Shown one piece after another: positions 8,159 to 15,397 of a stretch of 29,479 nt of DNA. Location of the stretch: NCBI GenBank assembly GCA_964511405.1, contig CAZEFK010000086.1, forward strand, positions 1 to 29,479. Reading direction: 5' to 3'. The notes below the pieces were generated by a model, which was not told where the DNA came from, searched no databases, and saw only the letters and a program-made list of their open reading frames with translations. This DNA is from CAZEFK01 sp964511405. Its GTDB lineage: Bacteria; Pseudomonadota; Alphaproteobacteria; Elsterales; Elsteraceae. The first letter of the stretch is position 1. Every line of letters begins with the position of its first letter. The position numbers and the translations under genes were made by a program.

Positions 8159-8346
8159 GCAGTCCTTTTAGCCGGCGCGCGACTCGTTGTCGCCCAAGGC
8201 ATGCGGTCGGCCAGCTTGCCGTGCCGAGCGTGGCGGCTATTATACCGCCCGGCCGCGGGCGCGAGCGGCCGTTCGAGACCGGACTCCGGCCCGGATGCAG
8301 GCCAACGGTCACAAGCAATAGCGGGTATTTCAGGAGAACGGAGCGA

Positions 8347-8676
8347 ATGACCTACGTCGTCACTGAAGCGTGCATCAAGTGCAAGTACATGGACTGCGTC
8401 GAGGTCTGCCCGGTCGACTGCTTCTACAACGGCGAAAACATGCTGGTGATCCATCCCGACGAATGCATCGACTGCGGCGTCTGCGAGCCGGAATGCCCTG
8501 CCGAAGCGATCGTCCCGGATACCGAGCCCCGTGCCGAGCAATGGCTAGCCATGAATCGCCAATATTCTGCAGAATGGCCAAATATTACCCGAAAAGGAAC
8601 GGCGCCGGCCGATGCCGATGACTGGAAGGGCAAGCCGGACAAGATGAAGTATTTCAGCGACAAGCCGGGAGCCTAG
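8347..8676 (+). CDS. fdxA: Seven-iron ferredoxin FdxA
   Basis: A 109-residue ferredoxin starting MTYVVTEACIKCKYMDCVEV. By comparison with Azotobacter FdI-type 7Fe ferredoxins, C9, C17 and C50 fit the [3Fe-4S] cluster. C21, C40, C43 and C46 fit the [4Fe-4S] cluster, with C12 and C25 as the extra cysteines. The C-terminal half (WLAMNRQYSAEWPNITRKG) is also typical of the FdxA family. It is a soluble one-electron carrier. ATG 8347 follows a CAGGAGAACGGAGCGA ribosome-binding region; an open frame further upstream lacks family similarity. It lies between the S4-domain gene and carD, as in many alphaproteobacteria. It could serve the FprA-type reductase near the left end of the window, but that pairing is only inference. 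Confidence 0.95.
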   Translation: MTYVVTEACIKCKYMDCVEVCPVDCFYNGENMLVIHPDECIDCGVCEPECPAEAIVPDTEPRAEQWLAMNRQYSAEWPNITRKGTAPADADDWKGKPDKMKYFSDKPGA

Positions 8677-8703
8677 GCGTCCTGGTCTTGGGCTGACGCG
8701 GAT

Positions 8704-8719
8704 GGCGCCGCCCGGCGCC
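8704..8719 (+). terminator. Possible fdxA terminator hairpin
   Basis: A perfect 6-bp stem GGCGCC with loop GCCC lies 28 bases after the fdxA stop codon. No U-tract follows, so it is at best a weak intrinsic terminator or an RNA 3'-end stabiliser. Confidence 0.3.
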
Positions 8720-8768
8720 GTATGCATGGCTGCTTGCGCCGGGCACAGCTTGCGCGACGGGGCCGTCT

Positions 8769-8782
8769 TGCCTACATAGGCA
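8769..8782. promoter_or_regulatory. Short inverted repeat upstream of carD (possible operator)
   Basis: The sequence TGCCTACATAGGCA has two perfect 6-base arms around a 2-base centre. It lies about 280 bases upstream of carD and 93 bases after fdxA. Short palindromes of this size can be regulator sites, but no known factor is recognised. Confidence 0.25.
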
Positions 8783-9059
8783 TGTACGGGATCGGGTCCG
8801 GACGGGTGTGAGGAATGTAGCTATCCCGAACCACCTATCCTTTTCTCGGATCCTGTGGTATCTTGGTTAGGTTACGGTTTAGGGACAGGTTCGTGCCGCG
8901 ATTGGGGCCGCCTGCGGGCGTGTTCCCCGCTAAGCTCGGGTAGATTCTGTTCAATGGCAATCAAGGGATGGGCGACGATCGGCCGGAAGGCAGGCGTCGG
9001 CATCCCTCGTTGTCGGTCGCGCCCGGTCGTACGGATGTCCCACCTCTTGCGGATGGAAC

Positions 9060-9563
9060 ATGATGCCCAAGGACAACAACGACTTCGACAGCGGCGATTT
9101 CGTCGTATATCCGTCCCACGGCGTGGGGCGGATCCAGGCGCTCGAAAGCCAGACCATTTCTGGTTACGACCTCCAGGTCTTCGTCATCACTTTCGAGAAG
9201 GATCGGATGACGTTGCGGCTGCCGGTCGCCAAGGCGCGCGCTGCCGGTCTGCGTCGTCTGTGCACCCCGATCGAGATGAAGGCGGCGCTCGCCAAGTTGC
9301 GCGGCCGCACGCGGGCTCGGCGCACCATGTGGAGCCGCCGGGCGCAGGAATACGAGGCCAAGATCAATTCCGGCGATCCGGGCTCGATCGCCGAGGTCGT
9401 GCGCGATCTCTACCGGACCACGGGCCAGGCCGACCAGAGCTACAGCGAGCGCCAGATCTACCAGGCGGCGCTGGACCGGCTGGTGCGCGAGTTCGCCGCC
9501 GTCGAGCAGATCGACGAGGTGACCGCCACCAAGAAGCTCGAAGAGCTGCTGCAGGCGGCCTGA
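9060..9563 (+). CDS. carD: CarD/CdnL-family RNA polymerase-binding transcription regulator
   Basis: A 167-residue CarD/CdnL-TRCF family protein. The N-terminal RNA-polymerase-interacting domain is clear (FDSGDFVVYPSHGVGRIQAL at residues 9-28, then LQVFVITFEKDRMTLRLPVA). The helical C-terminal domain ends ATKKLEELLQAA and contains WSRRAQEYEAKINSGD and ERQIYQAALDRLVREF. Family members bind the RNA polymerase beta subunit and stabilise open complexes, notably at rRNA promoters. Either of two adjacent ATG codons (9060, 9063) could be the start; the context does not decide. In alphaproteobacteria carD commonly follows fdxA, as here, and is followed by a phosphatase-fold gene and an rpoH-type sigma gene. 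Confidence 0.95.
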   Translation: MMPKDNNDFDSGDFVVYPSHGVGRIQALESQTISGYDLQVFVITFEKDRMTLRLPVAKARAAGLRRLCTPIEMKAALAKLRGRTRARRTMWSRRAQEYEAKINSGDPGSIAEVVRDLYRTTGQADQSYSERQIYQAALDRLVREFAAVEQIDEVTATKKLEELLQAA

Positions 9564-9626
9564 CCGCCGCCCGGCGCGGCGCGCCGCCCGTGACCACAGG
9601 CTGGCAGTGGCACCGCCGGGACGGCC

Positions 9627-9731
9627 ATGGCTGATCCGCACGCGGGCGAGCGGGACAAGTTCGCCCGCCTGCGCGTCGGCGGGCCGATCTGGGCAATCGC
9701 GTCCATCCATGGCGAAGTGCAGCGCCGGTAG
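9627..9731 (+). pseudogene. 5' fragment of an interrupted metallophosphoesterase-fold gene
   Basis: ATG 9627 begins a 34-codon stretch ending in TAG at 9729-9731. The last residues, PIWAIASIHGEVQRR, match the first motif region of PPP-type phosphatases (GDIHG, here ASIHG). The rest of the same protein resumes after the scaffold gap. If the bases from the TAG to about 9872 are removed at a CGG shared by both edges, the frame joins as HGEVQRR-HDRLAAAIGVTD and runs on normally. The gene therefore seems to have been split by an insertion or by a bad join in assembly. Confidence 0.65.
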
Positions 9732-9872
9732 GCGCTGGACCACCCCATTGAGGCGGCGATCGGCGGGAACGACTTAGTGCAACGTACCTCTGCGTCTGTT
9801 GCAGANNNNNNNNNNGGCCGGTCCGGGCCCTTGGGTTCCATCGTTGGCCACGGCCCGCGCTGCCCGGCCCGG
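9729..9872. mobile_element. Foreign-looking insert with scaffold gap; possible collapsed insertion sequence
   Basis: These bases interrupt the phosphatase-fold gene and include 10 N at 9806-9815. They hold about 77 bases on the left and 57 on the right that do not fit the protein. The edges both carry CGG (left ending at 9728, right ending at 9872), which could be a small target duplication. A multicopy insertion sequence would give exactly this picture: two ends assembled and the repeated middle lost as a gap. No transposase domain or convincing terminal inverted repeat can be read, so the identity is inference only. Confidence 0.4.
9806..9815. other. Scaffold gap (10 N)
   Basis: Ten ambiguous bases mark a scaffold join. 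The true length of the missing sequence is unknown. Confidence 0.99.
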
Positions 9873-10577
9873 CACGACCGCTTGGCGGCGGCGATCGGCG
9901 TGACCGACCGGGTCGTATATCTGGGCAATTATCTGGGTGTTGGCGGCGACCCGGCCGCAACCCTCGACGAACTCCTGCTGTTCCGGCGCTGGCTGCTGGC
10001 GCGGCCCGGCTCCTTCGCCTGCGACGTCGCCTATCTGCGCGGCGCCCAGGAGGAGATGTGGACCAAGCTGCTGCAGGTGCAGTTCGCGACCGATCCCGGC
10101 GGGGTGCTGCGCTGGCTGGCGGAGCATGGTGCCGAAGCGACGCTGCGCGCCTATGGCGGCGACCTCGAGGCGGGGCTGCGGGCGGCGCGCGAAGGCGTGG
10201 TGGCGCTGACCCGCTGGACCTCGGCGCTGCGGGCGCGCATGGCCGCCCATGACGGCCATCAGCCGCTGATCAGCCATCTCAAGCGTGCCGCCATGACCGA
10301 CGACGGCGCCTTGCTGTTCGTCCACGCCGGGCTGGACGTGCGCCGGCCCCTGACCGAGCAGCGCGACAGCTTCTGGTGGGCGGTGCGCGCCTTCGCGCAG
10401 ATCGTCGAGCCGTACCAGGGCTTCCTGCGCATCGTGCGCGGTTTCGACCCCGACCATCCCGGCCTGGTCGCGACCGACCACACCCTGACCGTCGATTTCG
10501 GCGCCGGCTATGGCGGGCCGCTGGCGGCGGTCCGCCTCGACCATGAAGGCCAGGTGACGGCACAGCTGGAGGCCTGA
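9816..10577 (+). CDS. Metallophosphoesterase-fold protein, 3' part; catalytic motifs degenerate
   Basis: This is the main part of the gene whose start lies at 9627. Family-like sequence begins around 9873 (HDRLAAAIGVTDRVVYLG). The PPP phosphatase motifs are recognisable in position but altered. GDxVDRG appears as GNYLGVG, GNHE appears as GAQEE in YLRGAQEEMWTKLLQVQF, and only the late VHAG motif keeps its His. The metal-binding Asp, Asn and His residues are therefore mostly missing, so this may be a non-catalytic phosphatase-fold protein. Similar proteins, as I recall them, sit next to carD and a sigma factor in many alphaproteobacteria, which suggests a conserved but non-standard role. In this assembly the gene is broken; whether that is biological is uncertain. 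Confidence 0.7.
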   Translation, partial: GRSGPLGSIVGHGPRCPARHDRLAAAIGVTDRVVYLGNYLGVGGDPAATLDELLLFRRWLLARPGSFACDVAYLRGAQEEMWTKLLQVQFATDPGGVLRWLAEHGAEATLRAYGGDLEAGLRAAREGVVALTRWTSALRARMAAHDGHQPLISHLKRAAMTDDGALLFVHAGLDVRRPLTEQRDSFWWAVRAFAQIVEPYQGFLRIVRGFDPDHPGLVATDHTLTVDFGAGYGGPLAAVRLDHEGQVTAQLEA

Positions 10578-10609
10578 TCCGGTGGGCTCCCGGCTGCGTA
10601 TCGCCTGAC

Positions 10610-10627
10610 GGGGCCGTGCCGGGCCCC
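10610..10627 (+). terminator. GC-rich hairpin before the sigma-factor gene
   Basis: A GGGGCC stem, 6-base loop and GGCCCC stem lie 33 bases after the phosphatase-fold stop and just upstream of the GGAGG site of the sigma-factor gene. No T run follows. It could terminate the upstream transcript or lie in the 5' leader of the sigma mRNA. Confidence 0.3.
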
Positions 10628-10641
10628 GGGGCGGAGGTGCC

Positions 10642-11526
10642 ATGGCCTATCTCGACGATCCTGCCGTTCGCCGCGCCGACCAGAGTTTCGCCCGGGCTGC
10701 GATGGCGGCGCCGCTATTGAGCCGCGATCGCGAGGCCGACCTTGCGCGGCGCTGGCGCGACGCCGGCGACGAGGCCGCGCTGCATGAGCTGGTGCGGGCT
10801 TATGCCCGCTTGGTCGTGGCCATGGCCGGACGCTTCCGCCGCTACGGCCTGCCCGTGGGCGATCTGATCCAGGAAGGCAATGTCGGGCTGATGCTGGCGG
10901 CGGCGCGGTTCGAGCCCGAGCGCGCGGTCCGGTTCTCGAGCTATGCGACCTGGTGGATCCGGTCGGCCATGCAGGACTTCGTGCTGCGCAACTGGTCGAT
11001 CGTCCGCACCGGCACCACCTCGGCCCAGAAGGCGCTGTTCTTCAAGCTGCGCCGCCTGCGTCAGCGGATCGAGGACGCAACCGGCGCCGCCATCACCCAG
11101 GCCGGCCGCGTGCGGATCGCCCAGGAGCTGGGCGTCGCGGTCGCTGATGTCGAGATCATGGAGGTGCGGCTGGGGGCGACCGACCAGTCGCTCAACGCGC
11201 CGATCTCCGACGCCGGCGGCGGGGACTGGCAGGACCTGCTGGCCGACGACCGCCCGACGCCCGAGGACTCGACGATCGGCCGCCACGACGGGCTGGCGCG
11301 GTCGCGCTGGCTGGCCGAGGCCATCGGCGAGCTCAACCCGCGCGAGCGCCTGATCATCCGCCGCCGGCGGCTGGACGAGGCGGGGGCGACCCTCGAAGAG
11401 CTGGGCCGCAGCCTGGGTGTCAGCAAGGAACGGGTGCGCCAGCTCGAGACCCGCGCGCTCGACAAGCTGCGCACGGCCATGCTGCGGCGGGTGGAGCGCC
11501 CGGCCGACCTGCTCGCCGACGCGTGA
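10642..11526 (+). CDS. rpoH: RpoH-type (sigma-32) RNA polymerase sigma factor
   Basis: A 294-residue group 3/4 boundary sigma factor of the RpoH type. Region 2 is clear: ARLVVAMAGRFRRYGLPVGD, DLIQEGNVGLMLAAARFEPE, and the -10 recognition stretch FSSYATWWIRSAMQDFVLRN. QKALFFKLRRLR matches the RpoH box (QRKLFFNLR), which is diagnostic for sigma-32. Region 4.2 has the helix-turn-helix GRSLGVSKERVRQLETRAL near the end. It would direct transcription of heat-shock or related stress genes. Many alphaproteobacteria carry two or more RpoH copies and this could be the second type (RpoH2-like). ATG 10642 follows a good GCGGAGG site. The stop overlaps the GTG of the GNAT gene (GTGA). Confidence 0.88.
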   Translation: MAYLDDPAVRRADQSFARAAMAAPLLSRDREADLARRWRDAGDEAALHELVRAYARLVVAMAGRFRRYGLPVGDLIQEGNVGLMLAAARFEPERAVRFSSYATWWIRSAMQDFVLRNWSIVRTGTTSAQKALFFKLRRLRQRIEDATGAAITQAGRVRIAQELGVAVADVEIMEVRLGATDQSLNAPISDAGGGDWQDLLADDRPTPEDSTIGRHDGLARSRWLAEAIGELNPRERLIIRRRRLDEAGATLEELGRSLGVSKERVRQLETRALDKLRTAMLRRVERPADLLADA

Positions 11527-12092
11527 GACACACCACGATGTGTTGGCCTCCTGTGAGGATGCCGCCACTGCTTCGCGAAGCCAGCCCCGATGATGCGCCT
11601 GCCATAGCGCGCCTGCACGCAGCGAGCTGGCGGACGGCCTATCGCGGCATCCTGCCTGATGGCTTCCTGGATGGCCCACTCGATGACGACCGGCAACGCC
11701 ATTGGGCGACGGCCCTGGCGCGCCCGCGTGGCCGCGACGTTGTCCTGCTGGCCGAGGGGCCGGACGGCCTGTCGGGATTCATCGCGGCGTGGGTCGGCGA
11801 CCGCGACGGGTTCGACGCTCTGATCGACAATCTGCATGCCCAACCCGACCGGCGCGGCACGGGGATCGGCCGCCGCCTGATGGGCGCCGCGGCCGAGCGA
11901 CTGATGGCCATCGGCTGCCGCAGCGTGTGCCTGTGGCTCTTGGACGGCAATGCGGCGGCCCTCGGGTTTTACGAGCGGCTCGGCGGCATCCTGGCGGATC
12001 GGGGGCGGAGCTCGGTCGGCGGCGCCGAAATCGGTGAGGTCCGCATCGTCTGGCACGACCTGCCCGCGCTGGCGGCGGCGTGCCGGCGCTGA
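11523..12092 (+). CDS. GNAT-family N-acetyltransferase
   Basis: A GNAT fold acetyltransferase of up to 189 residues. The core is typical: REASPDDAPAIARLHAASWR near the start, AYRGILPDGFLD, then the acetyl-CoA loop QPDRRGTGIGRRLMGAAAER (the R/Q-x-x-G-x-G/A motif) and LWLLDGNAAALGFYERLGG. The substrate is unknown; small-molecule or protein N-acetylation are both possible. Start choice is open. GTG 11523 overlaps the sigma-factor stop (GTGA) and would be coupled, whereas ATG 11559 (MPPLLREASPDD) gives a family-like N-terminus. The stop codon lies inside the left copy of a 39-base direct repeat whose other copy holds the stop of the EEP gene, which suggests that these two genes were once direct convergent neighbours. 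Confidence 0.85.
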   Translation: MRHTTMCWPPVRMPPLLREASPDDAPAIARLHAASWRTAYRGILPDGFLDGPLDDDRQRHWATALARPRGRDVVLLAEGPDGLSGFIAAWVGDRDGFDALIDNLHAQPDRRGTGIGRRLMGAAAERLMAIGCRSVCLWLLDGNAAALGFYERLGGILADRGRSSVGGAEIGEVRIVWHDLPALAAACRR

Positions 12093-12120
12093 GCCGCAGG
12101 CGGAGAAGTCTGCCAAGATG
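12082..12120. repeat. Left copy of imperfect 39-base direct repeat (att-like)
   Basis: The sequence at 12082-12120 matches 13318-13356 at 33 of 39 positions, starting with 12 identical bases (GCCGGCGCTGAG). It contains the GNAT stop codon. Read on the minus strand it encodes SILADFSA followed by Cys. The right copy reads VILADLSA and a stop, which is the true C-terminus of the EEP protein. It is therefore a degraded copy of that gene's 3' end. Confidence 0.75.
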
Positions 12121-12142
12121 CTACGGGTTGCACCAGTTTTGG

Positions 12143-12173
12143 GTTATGGGTAAAATCCGAATTTACCCATAAC
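12143..12173. promoter_or_regulatory. 12-bp perfect inverted repeat upstream of the nucleotidyltransferase gene
   Basis: Arms GTTATGGGTAAA (12143-12154) and TTTACCCATAAC (12162-12173) are perfect complements around a 7-base centre ATCCGAA. The block is far more AT-rich than the rest of the window and ends 15 bases before the ATG at 12189. It fits an operator for autoregulation or a recombination/transposition end; as RNA it would be a strong hairpin in the leader. Confidence 0.6.
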
Positions 12174-12188
12174 TCGGGCGACCTCGTT

Positions 12189-13307
12189 ATGCGGACCCTC
12201 GGGTTGGCTGTTCAGACCATGTACGCCGACCTGCAGCAGCGCTGCCTGGACGCGGCGTTCGATCGGGATTTCCCTGAGAACGGCAGCTTCTCGACGCAAA
12301 TCAAGAAGGGGCGAGGATACGTCTACTACAGCGGGTACGACGCCCAAGGTGGGAAATATAACCGGTACGCCGGCCCGGCCGATGATCCCGACGTTTCGGA
12401 ACGGGTTGCTCGCTTCGGACAGATCAAGACCAGCTTCCAGGAGCGCCGCCGCATCGTTCGGGCGCTGGTCGCCGCCGGCCTGGCGGCTGCGGACCCGTTC
12501 ACGGGTGACTTGCTCGAGGCGCTGTCGAAAGCTGGCCTGTTCCGTCTGCGCGCGTGCCTGGTGGGCACGGTGGCGTTCCAGACCTACTCCGGCATTCTCG
12601 GCGTGGTGCTGGCCGGCGCTCAACTGCGCACCGCCGACGCCGACTTTGCGCAGTTCCTATCGATCTCGGTCGAGGTCCAGGACAGCACGCCCCCGATGAT
12701 CGACGTGCTGCGGACCGTCGACCCGAGCTTCGCCGAGGTGGGGCACGCGAGCGATGGCCGGCGGACGACCGCGTACAGAAACGCCGCCGATTACCGCGTC
12801 GAGTTCTTAACTCCGAACCGTGGTTCCGACGACTACAGCGGCCGCCCGCCCGTCATGCCGGCCTTGGGCGGTGCGGCCGCACAGCCGTTGCGGTTTCTCG
12901 ATTTCCTGATAACCGACCCGGTGCGGGCCGCGGTTCTTCACAATGCCGGTGTCGCCGTCACCGTACCGGCGCCGCAGCGCTATGCGGTTCACAAGCTGAT
13001 CGTCGCCACGCGGCGCCGCGAGTCGAACGTGGAGAAGATCGACAAGGACCTGGCCCAGGCCTCGACAATCATCCAAGCGATGGCACCGCGACGGCATCAC
13101 GACTTGTACGAGGCGTGGTCAGAGGCTTGGGGGCGCGGCGATGCTTGGCGGGAGGCCCTGGTTCGTGGCCGTCGGATGCTGGACGAGGCCGGCCAGACAG
13201 CATTCGAGGCGGCGCTTCATCGAGCGTGTGCCGAGAGTGGAGACGAGCCCGGCGCCGTCGGTATCGAGACCAAGTTCAGCGGGTCTAGTTTTACGCCGAC
13301 AGAATAG
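12189..13307 (+). CDS. GSU2403-like nucleotidyltransferase-fold protein (NTP_transf_8 type)
   Basis: A 372-residue protein (or 362 from ATG 12219, MYADLQQRC, which looks more like the family start). It matches the GSU2403/NTP_transf_8 nucleotidyltransferase-fold family. Matching features are the N-terminal KKGRGYVYYSGYDAQGGKYN, and the nucleotidyltransferase core LRACLVGTVAFQTYSGILGV (residues 120-139) followed by T-A-D-A-D (148-152) as the probable metal-binding acidic pair. A helical C-terminus contains YAVHKLIVATRRRESNVEKI, recalling the KxxxxxxR region of such proteins. The substrate is unknown. Related nucleotidyltransferase folds occur in toxin-antitoxin and abortive-infection systems, but no partner gene is visible here. 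The gene lies between two copies of a direct repeat with a palindrome just before it, as expected for an acquired cargo gene. Confidence 0.8.
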   Translation: MRTLGLAVQTMYADLQQRCLDAAFDRDFPENGSFSTQIKKGRGYVYYSGYDAQGGKYNRYAGPADDPDVSERVARFGQIKTSFQERRRIVRALVAAGLAAADPFTGDLLEALSKAGLFRLRACLVGTVAFQTYSGILGVVLAGAQLRTADADFAQFLSISVEVQDSTPPMIDVLRTVDPSFAEVGHASDGRRTTAYRNAADYRVEFLTPNRGSDDYSGRPPVMPALGGAAAQPLRFLDFLITDPVRAAVLHNAGVAVTVPAPQRYAVHKLIVATRRRESNVEKIDKDLAQASTIIQAMAPRRHHDLYEAWSEAWGRGDAWREALVRGRRMLDEAGQTAFEAALHRACAESGDEPGAVGIETKFSGSSFTPTE

Positions 13308-13317
13308 CGCCTTATGC

Positions 13318-13356
13318 GCCGGCGCTGAGGCTCAGGCCGAGAGGTCGGCCAGGATG
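13318..13356. repeat. Right copy of imperfect 39-base direct repeat (att-like)
   Basis: This partner of 12082-12120 matches at 33 of 39 positions. On the minus strand it encodes the last residues VILADLSA and the stop of the EEP gene, so this copy is functional. It begins within a GCGCCGGCGC palindrome. Confidence 0.75.
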
Positions 13357-14339
13357 ACCTCGTGGTCCGAAATCGCCGAGCCATTGGCGTCGACGGCCGG
13401 CAGGACGGCCGGCTGGTGCGCGGCCAGACCGCGCACGAACAGCCTGTCGAGCCGCTGGATGGGGGGGGGGGGGGTGCCGTCCGGCCGGGTGCGCATGGTC
13501 GGGGCTGATGTGTTGGCGTCGGTCCAGCGATAGCCGGCGTCGCGCAGCACGCTGAACAGCGGCTCGAAGCGCTCGGGATCGTGGAGCGCCACATCGCCGG
13601 GCGGCAGGGCCTTGGTGTTGAAGTCGCCGCCGATCACCACCGGCAGCCCGGCGGCCAGATCGTCGACCGCGGCGACCAGGCGGGCGGTCTGGGCGGCGCG
13701 CATGGCCGGATCGCAGCGGTCCTCCAGATGGACCGAGACCGCGAACAGCGGCCCGGCCGGCGCCGGGATGCGGGCGGCCAGTGCCATCCGGCAACCGAGC
13801 CGGCGCTCGTCGCCGTCTGCGGCCGTGAACCAATGGCCGCCGTCGTTCAGGCGGATCAGGCACGGCGACTCCAGCGGCGCCGGGCTCAGGATGGCGTTGC
13901 CGTGGAAGCCCACGTCATTGGCCTGCCCGGCATGCCAGCGCTGTTCGCGGTCGTCGCCCAGGCCCAGCTCGACGAACTCGACGCCGAACAGGGCGCCGAG
14001 GCCGAGCGCGGCCGCAAGGTCGGCGACGGTGTGGCGGTTGCCGGAGCGCGCCATGCCAACATCGACCTCGGACAGCAGCACCAGGTCGGCCCGGGTCGCG
14101 GCCAGCAGCGCCGCCGAGGCCGGCCCGTACTTGCAGCGCTCGGCGTTCCAGGCGATCACCCGCAGCGGCAGGCCGAGCGGCCGCGGCGCGCCTGGCGGCC
14201 GGTATTCGACGGCGTTGACCGCCGGCAACGCTGCGGCCAGGCGGTCATGCGCCGCAGCCGTCGGCGGCACCCGCAGGGCTTCGGACAGCACGGCCGGGTC
14301 CGGCGCCGGCAGCGCCGGCAGGACGGTCGAGACGATCAT
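13332..14339 (-). CDS. Endonuclease/exonuclease/phosphatase (EEP) family hydrolase
   Basis: A 335-residue EEP-superfamily (DNase I-like) metal-dependent phosphoesterase. Motifs in order are VIAWNAERC (Asn), VLLSEVDVGMARSG (catalytic Glu), NDVGFHGNAILS, FAVSVHLEDRCD (His), VVIGGDFNT (Asp and Asn), DRLFVRGL, and SDHEVILADLSA (the SDH motif at the very end). The fold covers nucleases, sphingomyelinases and inositol phosphatases, so the substrate cannot be read from sequence. It starts 6 bases after the ugpC stop, so it belongs to the ugp operon in the place where ugpQ often sits; a phosphodiester-cleaving role on imported glycerophosphodiesters is inference. A run of 14 G on the plus strand (C on the coding strand) encodes PPPP shortly before the last motif; the frame is intact at length 14. 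Confidence 0.88.
   Translation of the reverse strand: MIVSTVLPALPAPDPAVLSEALRVPPTAAAHDRLAAALPAVNAVEYRPPGAPRPLGLPLRVIAWNAERCKYGPASAALLAATRADLVLLSEVDVGMARSGNRHTVADLAAALGLGALFGVEFVELGLGDDREQRWHAGQANDVGFHGNAILSPAPLESPCLIRLNDGGHWFTAADGDERRLGCRMALAARIPAPAGPLFAVSVHLEDRCDPAMRAAQTARLVAAVDDLAAGLPVVIGGDFNTKALPPGDVALHDPERFEPLFSVLRDAGYRWTDANTSAPTMRTRPDGTPPPPIQRLDRLFVRGLAAHQPAVLPAVDANGSAISDHEVILADLSA
13461..13474. repeat. Homopolymer of 14 G within the EEP gene
   Basis: Fourteen consecutive G on the plus strand encode a Pro run (TPPPPIQRLDR) on the minus strand. Tracts of this length slip easily in replication, PCR and sequencing; any change not divisible by three would remove the catalytic C-terminus. 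Confidence 0.9.
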
Positions 14340-14345
14340 ATCAGG

Positions 14346-15371
<1,026 letters not shown>

Positions 15372-15397
15372 GGGCTCTCTCTTCGCTGTCTCGGCCG

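Larger units (their letters stand above)
8677..9059. other. Intergenic region between fdxA and carD (383 bp)
   Basis: No convincing gene or RNA gene was found here. Two structures can be read directly. The first is a GGCGCC/GGCGCC hairpin with a 4-base loop at 8704-8719, shortly after the fdxA stop and without a following T run. The second is a 6-bp inverted repeat, TGCCTA-CA-TAGGCA, at 8769-8782. The middle (about 8835-8890) is less GC-rich than its surroundings and is where I would expect the carD promoter. I could not assign convincing -35 and -10 hexamers. The long spacer suggests that carD has its own promoter. Confidence 0.6.

Noticed and set aside
12189..13307. Toxin-antitoxin pair with the nucleotidyltransferase
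   Set aside because: Only 96 bases separate it from the GNAT gene and 24 bases from the EEP stop, so there is no room for a standard antitoxin gene; kept as a single-gene unit.
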